From: Oncomelania hupensis
Lineage: Eukaryota > Mollusca > Gastropoda > Littorinimorpha > Pomatiopsidae
DNA: 64,000 nt
Reading direction: 5' to 3'
Assembly (NCBI GenBank): GCA_036898135.1
Contig: CM072511.1
Coordinates: 72,636,293-72,700,292, forward strand
In this document: piece by piece, positions 38,355 through 53,233 of the stretch
Layout: every line of letters begins with the position of its first letter
How positions within the stretch are numbered: position 1 is the first letter of the stretch
The notes under the pieces: model-generated
The model's input: only the letters and a program-made list of their open reading frames with translations
Told to the model about the DNA's origin: nothing
Database searches by the model: none
Position numbers and translations under genes: made by a program

Positions 38355-38510
38355 TACTTGATGCTTTCGATGTAGTAGGCCACTTGCTTAAGCTTACTTG
38401 ATGCTCTCGATGTAGTAGGCCACTTGCTTAAGCTTACTTAATGTTTTTGATGTAGTAGGCTACTTGCTTAAGCTTAATTGATGCTTTCGATGTAGTAGGC
38501 CGAAGGGCCT
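38355..38510 (+). repeat. 40 bp tandem repeat, four units
   Basis: Unit begins TTGATGCTTTCGATGTAGTA and continues GGCCACTTGCTTAAGCTTAC. Four units with one to four differences each. Confidence 0.9.
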
Positions 38511-38699
38511 GTTTATCGGTCTGAGTGCAGATCCAAAACAAACAGTGGCATGCATGGCATAATAGAAAAAAAGGTTCTAGGCAGGACAGCTCTTTACTAA
38601 TGTTCTAACAGTGGTGATCAGTTCAATTCAATATTTTAATTTAAGGTCTTTTCACAACAATGTGATTTTAGACAACCATAACAAACAAAGAAACAAACA

Positions 38700-39019
38700 A
38701 ACAAATAGAAATTGTTAATTATAGTAACTTAAATAAATCTGTTCCGACAATGATACGCGCTATTTCCTGTAACATCGAACACTATAAGATGACTCTAATA
38801 TCGTCTTGTGCACATAAAATAATTCAATTTTCTTTGTGCAGTGCTGTTAAAACAGTACAATCAAATAATATATGTTGTAAGGAAATAGTTCCAGCACATA
38901 TACACGTAACAGTTTTCAAATATTTTGTACACCATGAATTCAAGCGTAGCTTATAAACTAATCTAGCAATAGTTCTGGAACAACTAACAAAATTTACTTT
39001 GGGTATTATATTAGTAAAG
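38700..39019 (-). mobile_element. RNase H-bearing LINE, 3' part (split by DNA transposons)
   Basis: On the minus strand from 39019 down: NIIPKVNFVSCSRTIARLVY, KLRLNSWCTKY, KTVTCICAGTISLQHIIFDC. This is the Cys/His-containing tail that follows RNase H in I-type LINEs. It joins in frame to the RNase H part at 46511 once the hAT element and one TAAAG copy are removed. Confidence 0.78.
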
Positions 39020-39371
39020 CAGGGATGTCGTTTGGGTCGGATCTTCGGCTTTTAGCCGAAATTTTTATAAAAAAGCCGATAAACTGTCCGTCATGTCGGC
39101 TCGCCGAGCCGAAGTTTTCACGGGTGAATCGGCTCGGTTTTGTCCATTTTTGCTATATTCCTGTGCTGTACGCTTGCAGTTTAGGTGAGGATTTGATAAG
39201 TACTAAATTCTGTTTTCCTAAAAAAGTTGCACTCAGCGAACAGACCCGTATTAGTCATAGCCCGGATGTAAAATTGACGTCAATAGTAGCCTAATTGAAG
39301 CCAGTGACGTACGAAATAAAACGTCACTTTCTCATACAGGCTTTAGGCAGTGCTTGAAAATCATTTTCAAA

Positions 39372-39688
39372 ATGCCTCCGAAAAAGAAATCGATATTGTT
39401 GGCCGGACAAAGTATACTGTCGTTTGGCAAAAAAGAAGTACAGTGGATGAAGTTGAAGCAGGTAGTGGTGGCTCAGAGATACCCACGGGATAACATGCTT
39501 GAGCTCGGGCACCTGATTGGGAAGTTCCATTCAGAAGACTTTCCGAACATGCTGAAGCTTGGGCATCTTGCACTGACCAGTCCACACTGCTGGATGCGAA
39601 CGAGGGCTTTCAGCACAGAACCTGGTACTGACAGCCCTCAGGAACAGACTCACTGCTGAAAATCAGGACATGCTGATGAGGGTGAAAC
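39372..39688 (+). pseudogene. hAT transposase remnant
   Basis: N-terminal basic start (MPPKKKSILLAGQSILSFG) and C-terminal hATC piece (TALRNRLTAENQDMLMRVK), with the catalytic core deleted and a frameshift near 39600. The P-like element interrupts the last codons; the remaining 26 codons are at 46104-46180. Confidence 0.75.
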
Positions 39689-40011
39689 CAAAGAGCATAG
39701 ATTATAAGAGGGAGAACTGAGCTGACTTGTATAGCAAAATTGCGAGACACGAGATACACGATTATCTCCCCCTGTCAACTTGCTCAAAGTGGGCTATAAG
39801 CAGTTCAACATTGTGTTTGTATTTTTGTTTTTATTCTTTTTTTACGTACTTTTTGCATTTCTTTGTAGGGGAAATTTTGCTGGACAGTATTTTCATGAAA
39901 TATACTAACATTCATCAGAAAATAACAATATTTTGTATATTTTTTTATCCCCCCCCCCCCCCCTATTATTTTTTATTGATTTCTTTGTTAGTAACAATAG
40001 GCTTATATATT

Positions 40012-40515
40012 TTTCTCCTATTATTATTACTAGCTGTATTGTTTGTTATAATGTAATTTTTTCCTATTATTACTACTAGCTGTACTGTTTGTTATAATGT
40101 AACTTTCTCTTATTATTATTACTAGCTGTACTGTTTGTTTTTAATGTAATTTTCTCTTATTATTATTACTAGCTGTACTGTTTGTTATAATGTAACTTTC
40201 TCTTATTAGTATTACTAGCTGTACTGTTTGTTATAATGTAACTTTCTCTTATTATTATTACTAGCTGTACTGTTTGTTATAATGTAACATCCTCTTATTA
40301 TTATTATTATTATTATTACTAGCTGTACTGTTTGTTATAATGTAATTTTCTCTTATTATTATTACTAGCTGTACTGTTTGTTAAAATGTAATTTTCTCTT
40401 ATTATTATTACTAGCTGTACTGTTTGTTATAATGTAATTTTCTCTTATTATTATTACTAGCTGTATTGTTTGTTATAATGTAATTTTCTCCTAGTATTAT
40501 TACTAGCTGTATTAG
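40012..40515 (+). repeat. 46 bp minisatellite, about ten units
   Basis: Unit contains TTATTATTACTAGCTGTACT and GTTTGTTATAATGTAA. Units differ by ATT copy number and single bases. It lies in the non-coding left arm of the P-like element. Confidence 0.93.
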
Positions 40516-42178
40516 TATATTGTTTCTCTTCCGTATATTATGATGATGGTGATGATGGTTATCATTATAATCTGATTGCAGTTTATAATGCATGCTTGTA
40601 GGGACATTTTTATTAAAAGTAAAGAAAGAGAAACTTGACATGGCAAACAAGATTTAAAGAAAAACTTGATGTTTATTTTTTGTTACAACATTTTTCAGTG
40701 CTTTAAAGCATAAAACAATAGTCTGCACATATTAGAAGTCAATGTGTGCTCACTGACACAGAAATACAGACTATACCAATAAAGGAAAAAAAATAAAATG
40801 GCAAAAGTCATCAAGCAGTAAAACATGCAAATCTTTTACTGTCCTCATAAACATTCACACGGAATATTGTGTGCATTGTCCATCTACAATAAAATTGAAT
40901 AATGTTAATACATAAATTAGATAAAATTACGACAATGACGTTCACATCTCGGATATAAAAAATAAAAATCAACACATATACACACACACACCCACCCACA
41001 TACACGCTAATTAGTATCAAATCAAGCATGTCATCACAAAACTACATGTATAATAATAAAACAGCTTTCTCTCCTCCTTCCCAATCTCTCTTCTAGCAGT
41101 CTCAACCCTCATTCACTTGATACAGGTACAAATAGTCTTCATTTCTGTCATAACTGTTCTGCAACCATGTGCATCAGTTGTCAATTGGAACAATGGGTTA
41201 ATATGAGATTTAAAATAATATTAACATCGAGATAATAACAGCTCTAAAAACAATTACCACTTAGGGAAAAAGCTGTGACATGCAAAGTTACAATTAGGCT
41301 AATGTTACATTGAGCTATTTGGAGTTTTATTATACAGTTCGCAATAAAAATATAAAATTACATAACAATACAATTTCAGAGAGCAAGTGGCCTATGACAT
41401 ATCTCATATACTTAAACAACCAAATGACAGTTTTGATAAACCAAATTGACTGCATAATAAACAAACATGCGTGTGTTTAGTCACAACAGAATATAATAAA
41501 ATATTTAGCACTAAAATGGGTAACAATTAAAAGTAACTATTTGAATAAAGCATACAGACAGCGACAACAACATCAACAACGAGAATAATAATAAATTCAT
41601 CTTCATCGGCAGACAAGACAAAGAGTGCAAGCATCCCTAGCGACTTGTGAAAAGTGGCCAACACAATAAAACCATCGGTAAAGCTGTGCGGTTAGCTCCT
41701 CTTACACCGCCACCCCTGCCCTGCTGGCATGTAGCGCAGTTGGTTGAGAGTTGGTTTCCAATCCTGAAGTCTGCGATTAAAATGTCCTTTCTTTTAAATA
41801 ATAGCTATTTCCCTACCTAGTTTGTTTCTGTATATTTAGATGTGTGTGTACATTATCTGATTATGTGTTCAGTGTTTGTGTATGTTGGTATAGGTCGTAG
41901 CTCTTTGAGTCAGTTTATGAGAAAAACCGTGCATTAAATCATGTAGGCCTATAATATGACTAAAACAATTATTTTCTTTAAAAAAAACAACTAAACATAC
42001 AGCATAAAAAAACCATAATTTTATGGTGTCCACAGCAAAACAACTGCATTAAGTTATGTATTTTGAAGTTTCATCATCTTTCGGTTTCTCCTTTTTGTTT
42101 GTTCAGTGAACGATGTGGAACAACATTTCAGTGAAAAGTGCAGCCGCACACTGACATAAAGACGCACTATGTTCCCAG
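40516..42178. other. non-coding left arm of the P-like element
   Basis: AT-rich sequence downstream of the transposase stop. A tRNA-like A-box phrase (TAGCGCAGTTGGTTGAGAG) lies at 41732-41750, perhaps a SINE scrap. No other frame with domain character was seen. Confidence 0.6.
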
Positions 42179-45100
42179 TTATGTCACACACACACCCGCT
42201 TTACATTGCAGCTCACCATCAGCTTTTGTGTTCATACACAGTTTCTGAATCAGTTTTGTCTTTATCTTTTTTTCAGTAAGGAGTTTATCGATATTAATCA
42301 AATAGCATTTTTCGTGCATACTAACTGCTTTAATAATGTCTGCGCTGGGGAACACCAAACCCGGACCCTGACTATCGCAGTACTGCTTATTTACCAGAAG
42401 CAGTTCTGTGTCTGCTCCAGAAGGGGTTCCTGTCAACCGTGGTTTGCACATTTCACATGCCTTACTGACCAGCTTTTTGGCTATATAACCCGCTATGTAC
42501 GTAATGACATTATCCTCAGCTGTATTCAGTCTGGCAGCCTTGGGTTTTGGCAGAGGGGTAGAAGATGTTGAAATGTCATTTTCTAACTGTTGCTGATCAG
42601 CCATTTCATCAACACCTGACTCTGTCATTTCCTCAGCCTGAGGGGCAGTCATTGCTGTCAAAGTCAAAAGCATCTTGTCACTGTCCTCTCTACAGTTACT
42701 TTTGGCGCTGTGAAGAAAGAGACAGTCGACCATTACCTGCCGAAAGAAATAACGAAACTGCTGCGCGGATGGATTGTCTGTATGTCCGCCTTTTCCTCTT
42801 ATAACTGAAAATAGATTTTCTAAACAGTCCTGATTGAGTCTGTCTGTAAGAAGAAACTGAACATTATGACAAGTGTGGAGATCATGAAACAAAGCTAGCA
42901 AAGCACGGATGTCCATCTTCCACCCTGACATACATGGCAGTTTTCGAGATGAAGGTGTCTGAATCTGTTGCAGCCAAGTTAGTGTGTCTTCCAAAAACTT
43001 AGTGTGTCCTGATGATTCTGTCAGTGCATGTTCCATGCATCTTTTTGAGTAGAGTGAGCCAGAGTTAAAACAGTTAAATAGCTTGTCGATATTTTCAATG
43101 AACAAGGCAGTTTCTCTCGCCTCATCGGGCAATACTTGAAGCTGCACTAATGTACAGATACCTGCAGCCACAGAATGGGACATGATTTGTGCTGCCAATT
43201 TAACACTAAGTTTGGTAAAGTGTGGCAGGGTAAAGTGTGCCTGTGTTAGCCTTGGAGCCATTCTGACAGCGTTCTGTTTGTCAAAATGAAAGAATGCCTC
43301 CACATGTCCCCACGAACATAATTTGCCGTCAACAATAAATCCTGATTTTCGGAAATTATTGCGAACATTCTTCAGTAAATGTGGCGGATCATACATAACA
43401 TAGATCTTTTTCTGTTTGTGAAAAAAAAAAGGGCTCGTGTTCGCTAACGTGGAGCAAAGTTTCAAAAGTTTTCCTGTTGTTTGAACCCTGATCGCAGATG
43501 ATAACTTTGACATCAAGGCCTGCACTCTGAAGTTTGTCTAAGCACTCGCTTACCATGTCCTTCAATCTGTCGCTGTTTACTGGACCGCTAGAAAGAAAAT
43601 AGCCAATAGGCTGCTTCCAGTGCGACAACAGGCCTCTAGCAACAAAGACTGTAGCATGGTTAGCTACAAGTCCTGTCCTTCCACCACTCCCAAAATCTTC
43701 CAAACCTTCAACCTCATCTCTCTCGCTATTATAGATAACCTCTTCCTTGATGGTCATCTCGTCTAGCACAAGGACGCAGAGGTTGGCGTTTGATGGCATG
43801 GAGGAAACTTTGAGGTGCAGAGCCTGCAGAATTTTGTCGCTTATACCTGGGTAGATACACACTTTCTGCATGCTTTTTCTAAGAAGAGAAACAGAAGGGA
43901 GCATGAAAATTTTATTAAGCATTCGATAAGCTTTGGGACTCGTATGGTACAATGACAGGGCTGTTGCCTTGTCTTTCTCGCTCCACCTTCGGCCACGTTT
44001 CTTCTTGTCTACCTCTCGCAACTGAGATAAAACAAAGTGTGCGCTTTCTTCTGGCAAAAAATGACATATCTCCGCCATTATCCGATCTTTTCTTATCTTA
44101 CAATTTTCAGTAACAGTTTTTCTCTTCGTTATCTGTTCCTCTGTTTTCTTTTTTATCCTGTTCAGTTTGTTCTGCAGCCTCTTGATTTTCTTGCGCAGCG
44201 CAGACTTGCGTGGAGTATCTGGCAGCTTGAACGAAGAGGTATGGGCCGTCCCGCTGTCTGTACCTGTCTGCTCCATTTCCACAGTTGAGCAGACGTCTTC
44301 TAAAAGCACAAGCACAATACATAGCAAATTATTTTTGTGGACTTCAGCCAACCTCATGAGATTTTATTTACTAAATTTGCAATGTTTTATCACATTACTA
44401 AAATATGCACATATGTTTGTTTCTTCATATGCATCTATGCATGTGTGTTTTGTATATGTTAATAAATAGTTATGTATATAATTATATGCATGTATGTAGA
44501 CAGTGTCGTGCACATAGATCATAGATCATTATGTCTGTTCTAGTGTAGTTTAGTGATCCAGTATAGTTTAGTTTTGTGTAATATATAAATAATATAATTA
44601 AAAAATTCTGTTCTAATTTCTTATAGTCCCCCCCCCACACCCCTCCTCCCCCCCTCCCCATCGAAATGCGTCACTGAGGTGTTTCATAAATCAAAGTTCT
44701 GTTATGGTTTATGGTGCTGATAATGATGTGGCATGCATTATTCCCATTATGCGTCTGCAGTGTACTAATAAACCAGAGAGAGAGAGAGAGAGAATCTATA
44801 TATTTATCATGGCTTTATCATGGGATATATGGAACCAACATTGTATGTATGGGTTGCTTGCATACCTTGTATGAATAGTGGATCAGGAGGACTGGATAGC
44901 ATGGGTTCTAAACCTCTCTTCCTTGCTGGTCGCCTATTTGTCACCTACCAAAAAGTAGAGAAGTGTAATAATATAGCCTATAATTATGCATTTTAATATG
45001 ATTAGTAGCAGTAGTAGACTATTAAACTACTACTACTAAGTATTACTATTTTAAAGTGTAAAAGGGCGAATACTTGTGCTATGAATTTAGCTACCATAGT

Positions 45101-46015
45101 CCCATTGAACACTTATATAAGAATTGTATTTCTATTTGTCTCTTCTATCACGCATTCCCATATCCCAACTTCACTAAGCGAGAAAAAAAGGCACACGCAC
45201 TTTTGCTGGCGCATTGGGCACTTGAAACAATGTAGGGATGGCATTCCACACCAGTCTTTTCTTTTCATGCAGGCAGGTGAACTGGCTGTCCTCAAAGTGG
45301 TCATTGCAGAACTTGTAGCCTTTTTTGTTGAAGTCTGCTATAGTAAGGTCTTTCCGGTAATTTCGTCGACACAGCTGGATCCACTTTTTGCATCTAGCAA
45401 CAGAACACAATAAAAAAAATTAATTACTAAATGTATGCTCTGGAATTAAAAAAAAAAACAAAAATTTTAAATCAGAATAATCCTAATCTTACATCTTTCT
45501 GTCTTAATTAGTTGACCGTTAAGGCTTGATTGAAGTGGGTTAGTAATTCAAGTAGGCCTAATTGTGTACAGCCTACTAAGTTATAATTTAGATCAGGAAA
45601 CTTTGTAGCAACAACGGAAGAGCTAGATCTACAGTGAGCGTTGCACTATGATTACAGAAAAATAATCAAAAACAGGCATGTTAATCAGTGGTTTCTTTTT
45701 GTTGTACGTTTTATTCTAGCGGAGGGATCGAATAATCAGAATATATTAATTTGATGATGACCATCCGTTGTGAGATTGTCATTTTCACATCAACAACTGA
45801 ACAAGAACAAGAAGACATACTACTTTACTAGTCTACTCAAATAAGCAAAAAATTCTTTTTTTGATTTCAACTGACCTTTCCTCGTCTTTTGGATACTTGA
45901 AAAAGGACTTGCCAACACAACTTTTCTTGTATCTGGCATTAGAGCAACCGATAGCAGTGCAAAAATCGCCGCCGCGTTTCACACGATCTCCGTTTGGCTT
46001 TCTACCGCGGGCCAT
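42179..46015 (-). CDS. P-element/THAP9-like transposase (three exons, one frame break)
   Basis: Exon 1 (46015-45876) starts at ATG and holds the first THAP zinc ligands, C19-x4-C24 in DFCTAIGCSN, then GKSFFKYPKDEE; its donor is AAAG|GTCAGT. Exon 2 (45393 to about 45201), after a CTGTTGCTAG acceptor, completes the THAP domain with RCKKW, FCNDHF (Cys-x2-His) and AIPTLF, the AVPTIF-like end. Exon 3 (44299-42179) has a coiled coil (RKKIKRLQNKLNRIKKKTEE), RNase H-fold catalytic parts VLVLDEMTIKEEV and VIICDQGSNNRKTF, then MYDPPHLLKNVRNNF, LNQDCLENLFSVIRGKGG and VITYIAGYIAKKL. About 815 residues, near THAP9 length. The frame changes at the A10 run 43421-43430, a one-base indel or assembly error. 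The exon 2-3 donor is uncertain. It would cut and paste DNA after THAP binding to the element ends. Confidence 0.9.
43421..43430 (-). other. homopolymer frame break in transposase
   Basis: Ten A on the plus strand. On the minus strand the upstream frame reads VSEHEPFFF and the matching downstream frame reads PFFFHKQKKIYVMYDPPH, so the two frames overlap exactly at this run. Confidence 0.88.
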
Positions 46016-46510
46016 TTTTGACAAGCCGTCAAGAACAGATAACTCTCACTGCCGGCTCTCATTACCCCTTGAAGTTCACCCTCTTATAATCTATGCTCTT
46101 TGGTGAAACTGCACGGGCGCAGCATTGACCTGAATAGAGCTTTGGCTGCCTGGCGTCAGGTTAAACCCAGAAAGCTGTAGGCCAGACAGAAACTCTGACA
46201 GTATTGTGGTCTGTCAAGGGACAGTCTAAACTTTTTATTGTTTTTGTGTCTAAAATTTAAGAAAATAAAATTTCTTTTCAATGTTCTTATTCTACTCTTA
46301 AAATCATGTTTTATTACAAAGATATGCATCCACAGAACACCTTTAATATATGGAGGTGGAGTGTGCACGTTAACGTAGTGAATCTAGTCAAAAACCTTGT
46401 GAGACTGCTTTGGAAGAGAGAGCCGAAACTTTCTGTAAAAAGCCGAAAGTTTCACGGCTGTTTCGGTCAAATCGCCGAAGAAAAAAATTCCTAGCAACAT
46501 CCCTGTAAAG

Positions 46511-47000
46511 TGTTGTTCTAATAATGAATAATATTCAAATTGAACTAATTTCACATTAGAATTAAAGACTGTATGCTTACTTTTCATTGCACCTTTTTTG
46601 GCCATTTTATCTGAAATTTCATGACCATAAATCTCTAAATGTGATGGGACCCAACAAAAGGTAATTCCAATACCTCTAATTCTAATACTATGAATAAGAT
46701 ATCTTACTTCAAACATTATATCTGTTTTCTTTCTACATTTCCATTTTTTTAAGCATAAAGCACTGATTTAGAGTCAACACAAATTATTATATTAAATATT
46801 TTAGAAGGAATGCTGAGTATGTATTCTAGTACCATCATTATTGCATATAATTCACACGTAAAGATTGAAAACCCTTGACCAAGATAGTAAGACTGTTGAA
46901 TATTTAAATAAGGTATGAAAAATCATGATCCACAATTTGATGAATCCAAAACACTACTATCAGTTAATGCTTTTAAATCATAAGAATAATTATTATTTAA
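46511..47000 (-). mobile_element. RNase H-bearing LINE, RNase H part
   Basis: On the minus strand: FSIFTCELYAIMMVLEYIL, IIICVDSKSVLYA, then GITFCWVPSHLEIYGHEISD and KMAKKGA. The Glu of CELYAI, the Asp of VDSKS and the WVPSH-GHE-SD block are LINE RNase H hallmarks. Two frame changes and stops show decay. Continues at 39019 after the nested transposons. Confidence 0.8.
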
Positions 47001-47156
47001 GTGTTCTGTAACTTCACATTTTAAAATTTGACAATACTCATTTTTCGTCAAATCAGTATAATCTATGTTAAAATTTGCATTTAAATGTTCCCAAGTAGGA
47101 AATTTTGGAATAACTCACATTCAAAATTTCGTCCATTACTGACATTTTTACAAACA

Positions 47157-47770
47157 TCTAAGCTTGCAGTTTGTCCAGGTCGTTCTTAATTTCGATGATA
47201 GTTTGTTTTGTATCATTGTAATTAAACAGCTTTGTGTTATCGGCAAAGAATTTCACAGGTACATAGGCCAGACAAGTCATTGATGTACAGACAAAGAACT
47301 GTGGGCCCAGAACGCTGCCTTGTGGGACGCCAGATGTCACATCAGTTTCGGACGATTGAAAACCGTTGACAACGACAGCCTGAAGTCTGTTGGCCAAAAA
47401 AGCCCCAATCCGACTGAGAAACTTCCCCTAGGTGACCGCGGCCAACGCTTTCATGAAGTCTGTGTAAATGTTGTACACACTGCCTCCGGAATCAATAATT
47501 TCCGTTCAGCTGTCCTTGACGCCCAAGAGCTGTGTCGTACACGATCTCTCTTGAACAAACCCATGCTGTTGCTTGTTGATCAAGTCATTTTTCTGTAGAT
47601 GCTCTTTGATTACAATATAAGGAAGCGCATAACAGAGCATCTACAGGTAATAGACGCCATAACTTTGCAGAGGATGCAGGTTAAGCTAACTGGTCTATAG
47701 TTGCTGGCTAACATGCGACTGCCTTCATTTTTAAAGTTTGGCGTTACCGCCGCCTTCCTCCAATCTGCCG
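47157..47770 (-). mobile_element. CR1/Jockey-like LINE reverse-transcriptase fragment
   Basis: On the minus strand: SNYRPVSLTCILCKVMASI, EHLQKNDLINKQQHGFVQ, IYTDFMKALA, DVTSGVPQGSVLGPQFFV, VKFFADNTKLF and IKNDLDKLQA. Motif order is that of CR1/Jockey-type RT; FADD is FADN, and there are frameshifts. It lies next to, but is a different family from, the RNase H LINE. Confidence 0.8.
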
Positions 47771-47792
47771 GAACCTATCCAGACTCATTCAT

Positions 47793-47850
47793 TCATTCAT
47801 TCATTATGATTATTATTATGATTATTATTATTATGATTATTATTATTATG

Positions 47851-47912
<62 letters not shown>
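47793..47912. repeat. (ATT)n microsatellite
   Basis: ATTC units, then ATT with ATG interruptions, then pure ATT. Confidence 0.95.
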
Positions 47913-48162
47913 CTTCATTTTGTTCTCCTCCTTCTTTACATCTTCCCTCTATTCAAATACCCACTCACTATTCTCTGTTGTCTACTCTTTCTTCTCGATT
48001 AACTCTATTTTCTTGCTCTTCTCAAGTTTTTTCGATCTTCGCGGTTCTGTATTGTGTTATCAATTTGTTGTAAGCTTAGATCAGATTAATTTCAGTTAGG
48101 GTTCAATGTCCTCCGGGCTCTTTTCTCCTACCTCCATCTCCTGCTCCCTCTTCTTATTTATC

Positions 48163-48194
48163 ATCGTCATCATGATCATCATGATCATCATGAC

Positions 48195-48265
<71 letters not shown>

Positions 48266-48285
48266 CAGTCATCATCATCATCATC
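48163..48285. repeat. (CAT)n microsatellite
   Basis: CATGAT units followed by a long pure CAT run. Lies 350 bases upstream of the precursor gene. Confidence 0.95.
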
Positions 48286-48640
48286 CTTCACCTTAAGGCC
48301 TTCTTTATCTTTTTCATTAAGTAGTCACAAGTCGTAGCTCCGTCGATACTGCTGTCAAACCTTACAACGTAACTGGTGCTTCAATCACATGTGTTATTAA
48401 TCTTTGCATTGACCACTTTCTCTATAGTGTTAAGGAACACATTGTTTTTAAAGAGGAGAAAAAAAAGCAGACTACATGAAATTAACATAAAATCGGGTGC
48501 TTTGGTCACTACAACATCAATTGACCTATAATCCGTTGATCTGTACATTACTTTAATATAAACGAACGCTTCATCCTTCTCACTTATGAATTGTTGTAAA
48601 TGTTTTGCTTTTTGTATCTGGGTTTTCAGACTGCCCAAAT

Positions 48641-51236
<2,596 letters not shown>

Positions 51237-51308
51237 ATGAATGATGGTTACGATCACACTGGGTATCAGAGATTGCTGAAACGTACCTCAAAGACCTATA
51301 AGAATAAA

Positions 51309-52698
51309 AGATCTGATGCATCTCTGACACTCAGTGTGTAAGGAGTGACCGCTTTAAGACGGTTAGATCTTACACATTTCTGACAGATCATGCCATATAA
51401 TTCTGCTCAGCAGATGCATCAATAGCGAAAATTCACACCATTTATAAACCTATTTTTATCGACGCTCAATTCAATTCAATTCAACAAATCTTTATTATCA
51501 TCAAAGGAATTATGTAGACTGCAAGTTATAGTTTATTTCACAATATAAAGGAATTATGTACGCTGTAAATTATATTTTATTTCACAATATAATAAATGGG
51601 ATGAAATGGGAAGAAATTATTTAGTAAAAGATATAAATTCGAGTCCATTTGGCATTTGCAATGTAGTAAATTAACATAACTGATCTCACGCCCGTTAATG
51701 AAACTTGTATTTTAAATATGTGCAAAGTGTGTATTTCAAATAAAATTTATGGTAAATTTTGAATTCTTAATATGCACTTAAGTACACCAAATAAGAAATA
51801 TAATATATGTAGTATGTTTTTGGTATGTTTTATTTTTTTATTTGGTTTTATTTGTTTGTTTGTTTGTGTGTTTTGTTGGGTTTAAAAGAAATTAATTTGA
51901 AGAAGCAAGTTCGATAAAAAGTTGTATTTACATTTCCATAATTATTCTGTCTACTGTTAATACAAGTTTTAATTCTTTTGCACACTTTGTATAACTTTGA
52001 TGTTTGTCTATTCCAAAGTTTTTAAGTTGTTAAAGAATCTGCAGGTTCATTCTAGACGTGTTTCAGTTAATATACAAGATTATTAGGCACACATTTAAAT
52101 TTTATTTTATTAAAGTAACACCTTCACCAAAACTGCTTGAGCTAAGTTTCTTAATTTATATATATACCCCAATGAGTTAAATATTGTCTGAATAATAGCC
52201 TATCTGAATAATTATTGTCAAGTAAACACTCTTCAATCCTAAGGACATTTAAGTGGTATTGCAATTTTCAAACATACCGTATTTACACGCACTCATCCTT
52301 TAAATGTACAATATACAATCATTCACCGTCCACAACTGTAATCTATCACACAACACGCATACTTTTAACATTAATAATTATAATGAATGTAAAACATTAA
52401 AACCTAATACAATTATAAAGGCTTGTTTGTTTTACTGGTTCTACTTGTTTTGTTTTCTTTAGATACACATTAACAAACATTAATAAATGGGAAGAAAACA
52501 AGTCTTATTAGAATAGTATAAGTCTTAATAAACTATTATAATTACCACCCTTATTCAAATATTGTAATCACTAAAAGTACTAATTAATGTGAAGATACAT
52601 TATTAAAATTATTTTGCTATATTCGAACAGGAAAATAAAATACACATTGTCTAACTATAAAAAACTGTATTATTCCTTTGTGTCCTGAATATTAACTA

Positions 52699-52701
<3 letters not shown>
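51309..52701. other. unassigned AT-rich 3' flank of the precursor gene
   Basis: Short tandem similarity at 51500-51590 (GGAATTATGTA followed by TATTTTATTTCACAATATA, twice). No exon or element end was recognised. Confidence 0.5.
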
Positions 52702-52790
<89 letters not shown>

Positions 52791-52998
52791 TTATCTGCCT
52801 ACCTCTCGATTCCTACCTCTCTCTTTCTTTTATCTCTCTCTTTCGCTCTCTCTCTTTCTCCCCCTCCCCCCACTCTTTCTCTGCGCCACTGAACCCACCG
52901 CGCCCCTCCCTCATCATCAAGTCAAAATTATTTTGCTATATTCGAACAGCAAAATAAATACACATTGTCTAACTATAGAAAAGTTTCTTGATCCTTTG
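52604..52998 (+). repeat. direct repeat pair around (CT)n
   Basis: TTTTGCTATATTCGAACAG, then AAAATAAA and TACACATTGTCTAACTATA, occurs at 52612-52668 and again at 52930-52977. The CT tract 52702-52788 and pyrimidine-rich sequence lie between. Confidence 0.85.
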
Positions 52999-53009
52999 AA
53001 ACTGGGTTC

Positions 53010-53069
<60 letters not shown>

Positions 53070-53088
53070 GGAGAGAGAGAGAGAGAAG

Positions 53089-53131
<43 letters not shown>

Positions 53132-53147
53132 GGAGAGAGAGAGAGAG

Positions 53148-53233
<86 letters not shown>

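Larger units (their letters stand above)
39689..46102 (-). mobile_element. P-element/THAP9-like DNA transposon, near-intact
   Basis: Perfect 24-base inverted ends (first 20: CAAAGAGCATAGATTATAAG) at 39689-39712 and 46079-46102, with a further GAACT shared inside. A 7 bp target duplication GTGAAAC lies at 39682-39688 and 46103-46109. Removing the element and one duplication restores the hAT frame exactly. Total length is 6414 bp. The transposase gene reads leftward from 88 bases inside the right end. The left 2.4 kb is non-coding and holds a 46 bp minisatellite. Perfect ends and target duplication indicate a recent insertion. Confidence 0.93.
39020..46505 (+). mobile_element. hAT element, internally deleted, hosting a P-like element
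   Basis: Ends are inverted CAGGGATGTCG and CAGGGATGTTG, flanked by TAAAG on both sides (39015-39019 and 46506-46510). GCCGAA-type subterminal motifs cluster inside both ends. Without the inserted P-like element it is about 1.07 kb. A plus-strand frame starts MPPKKKSILLAGQSILSFG at 39372, then after an internal deletion carries the hAT C-terminal dimerisation motif LTAENQDMLMRVK (39640-39687). The frame resumes after the P insertion as VKLHGRSIDLNRALAAW and stops at 46178-46180. hAT elements usually duplicate 8 bp, so the 5 bp duplication is atypical. Confidence 0.85.
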
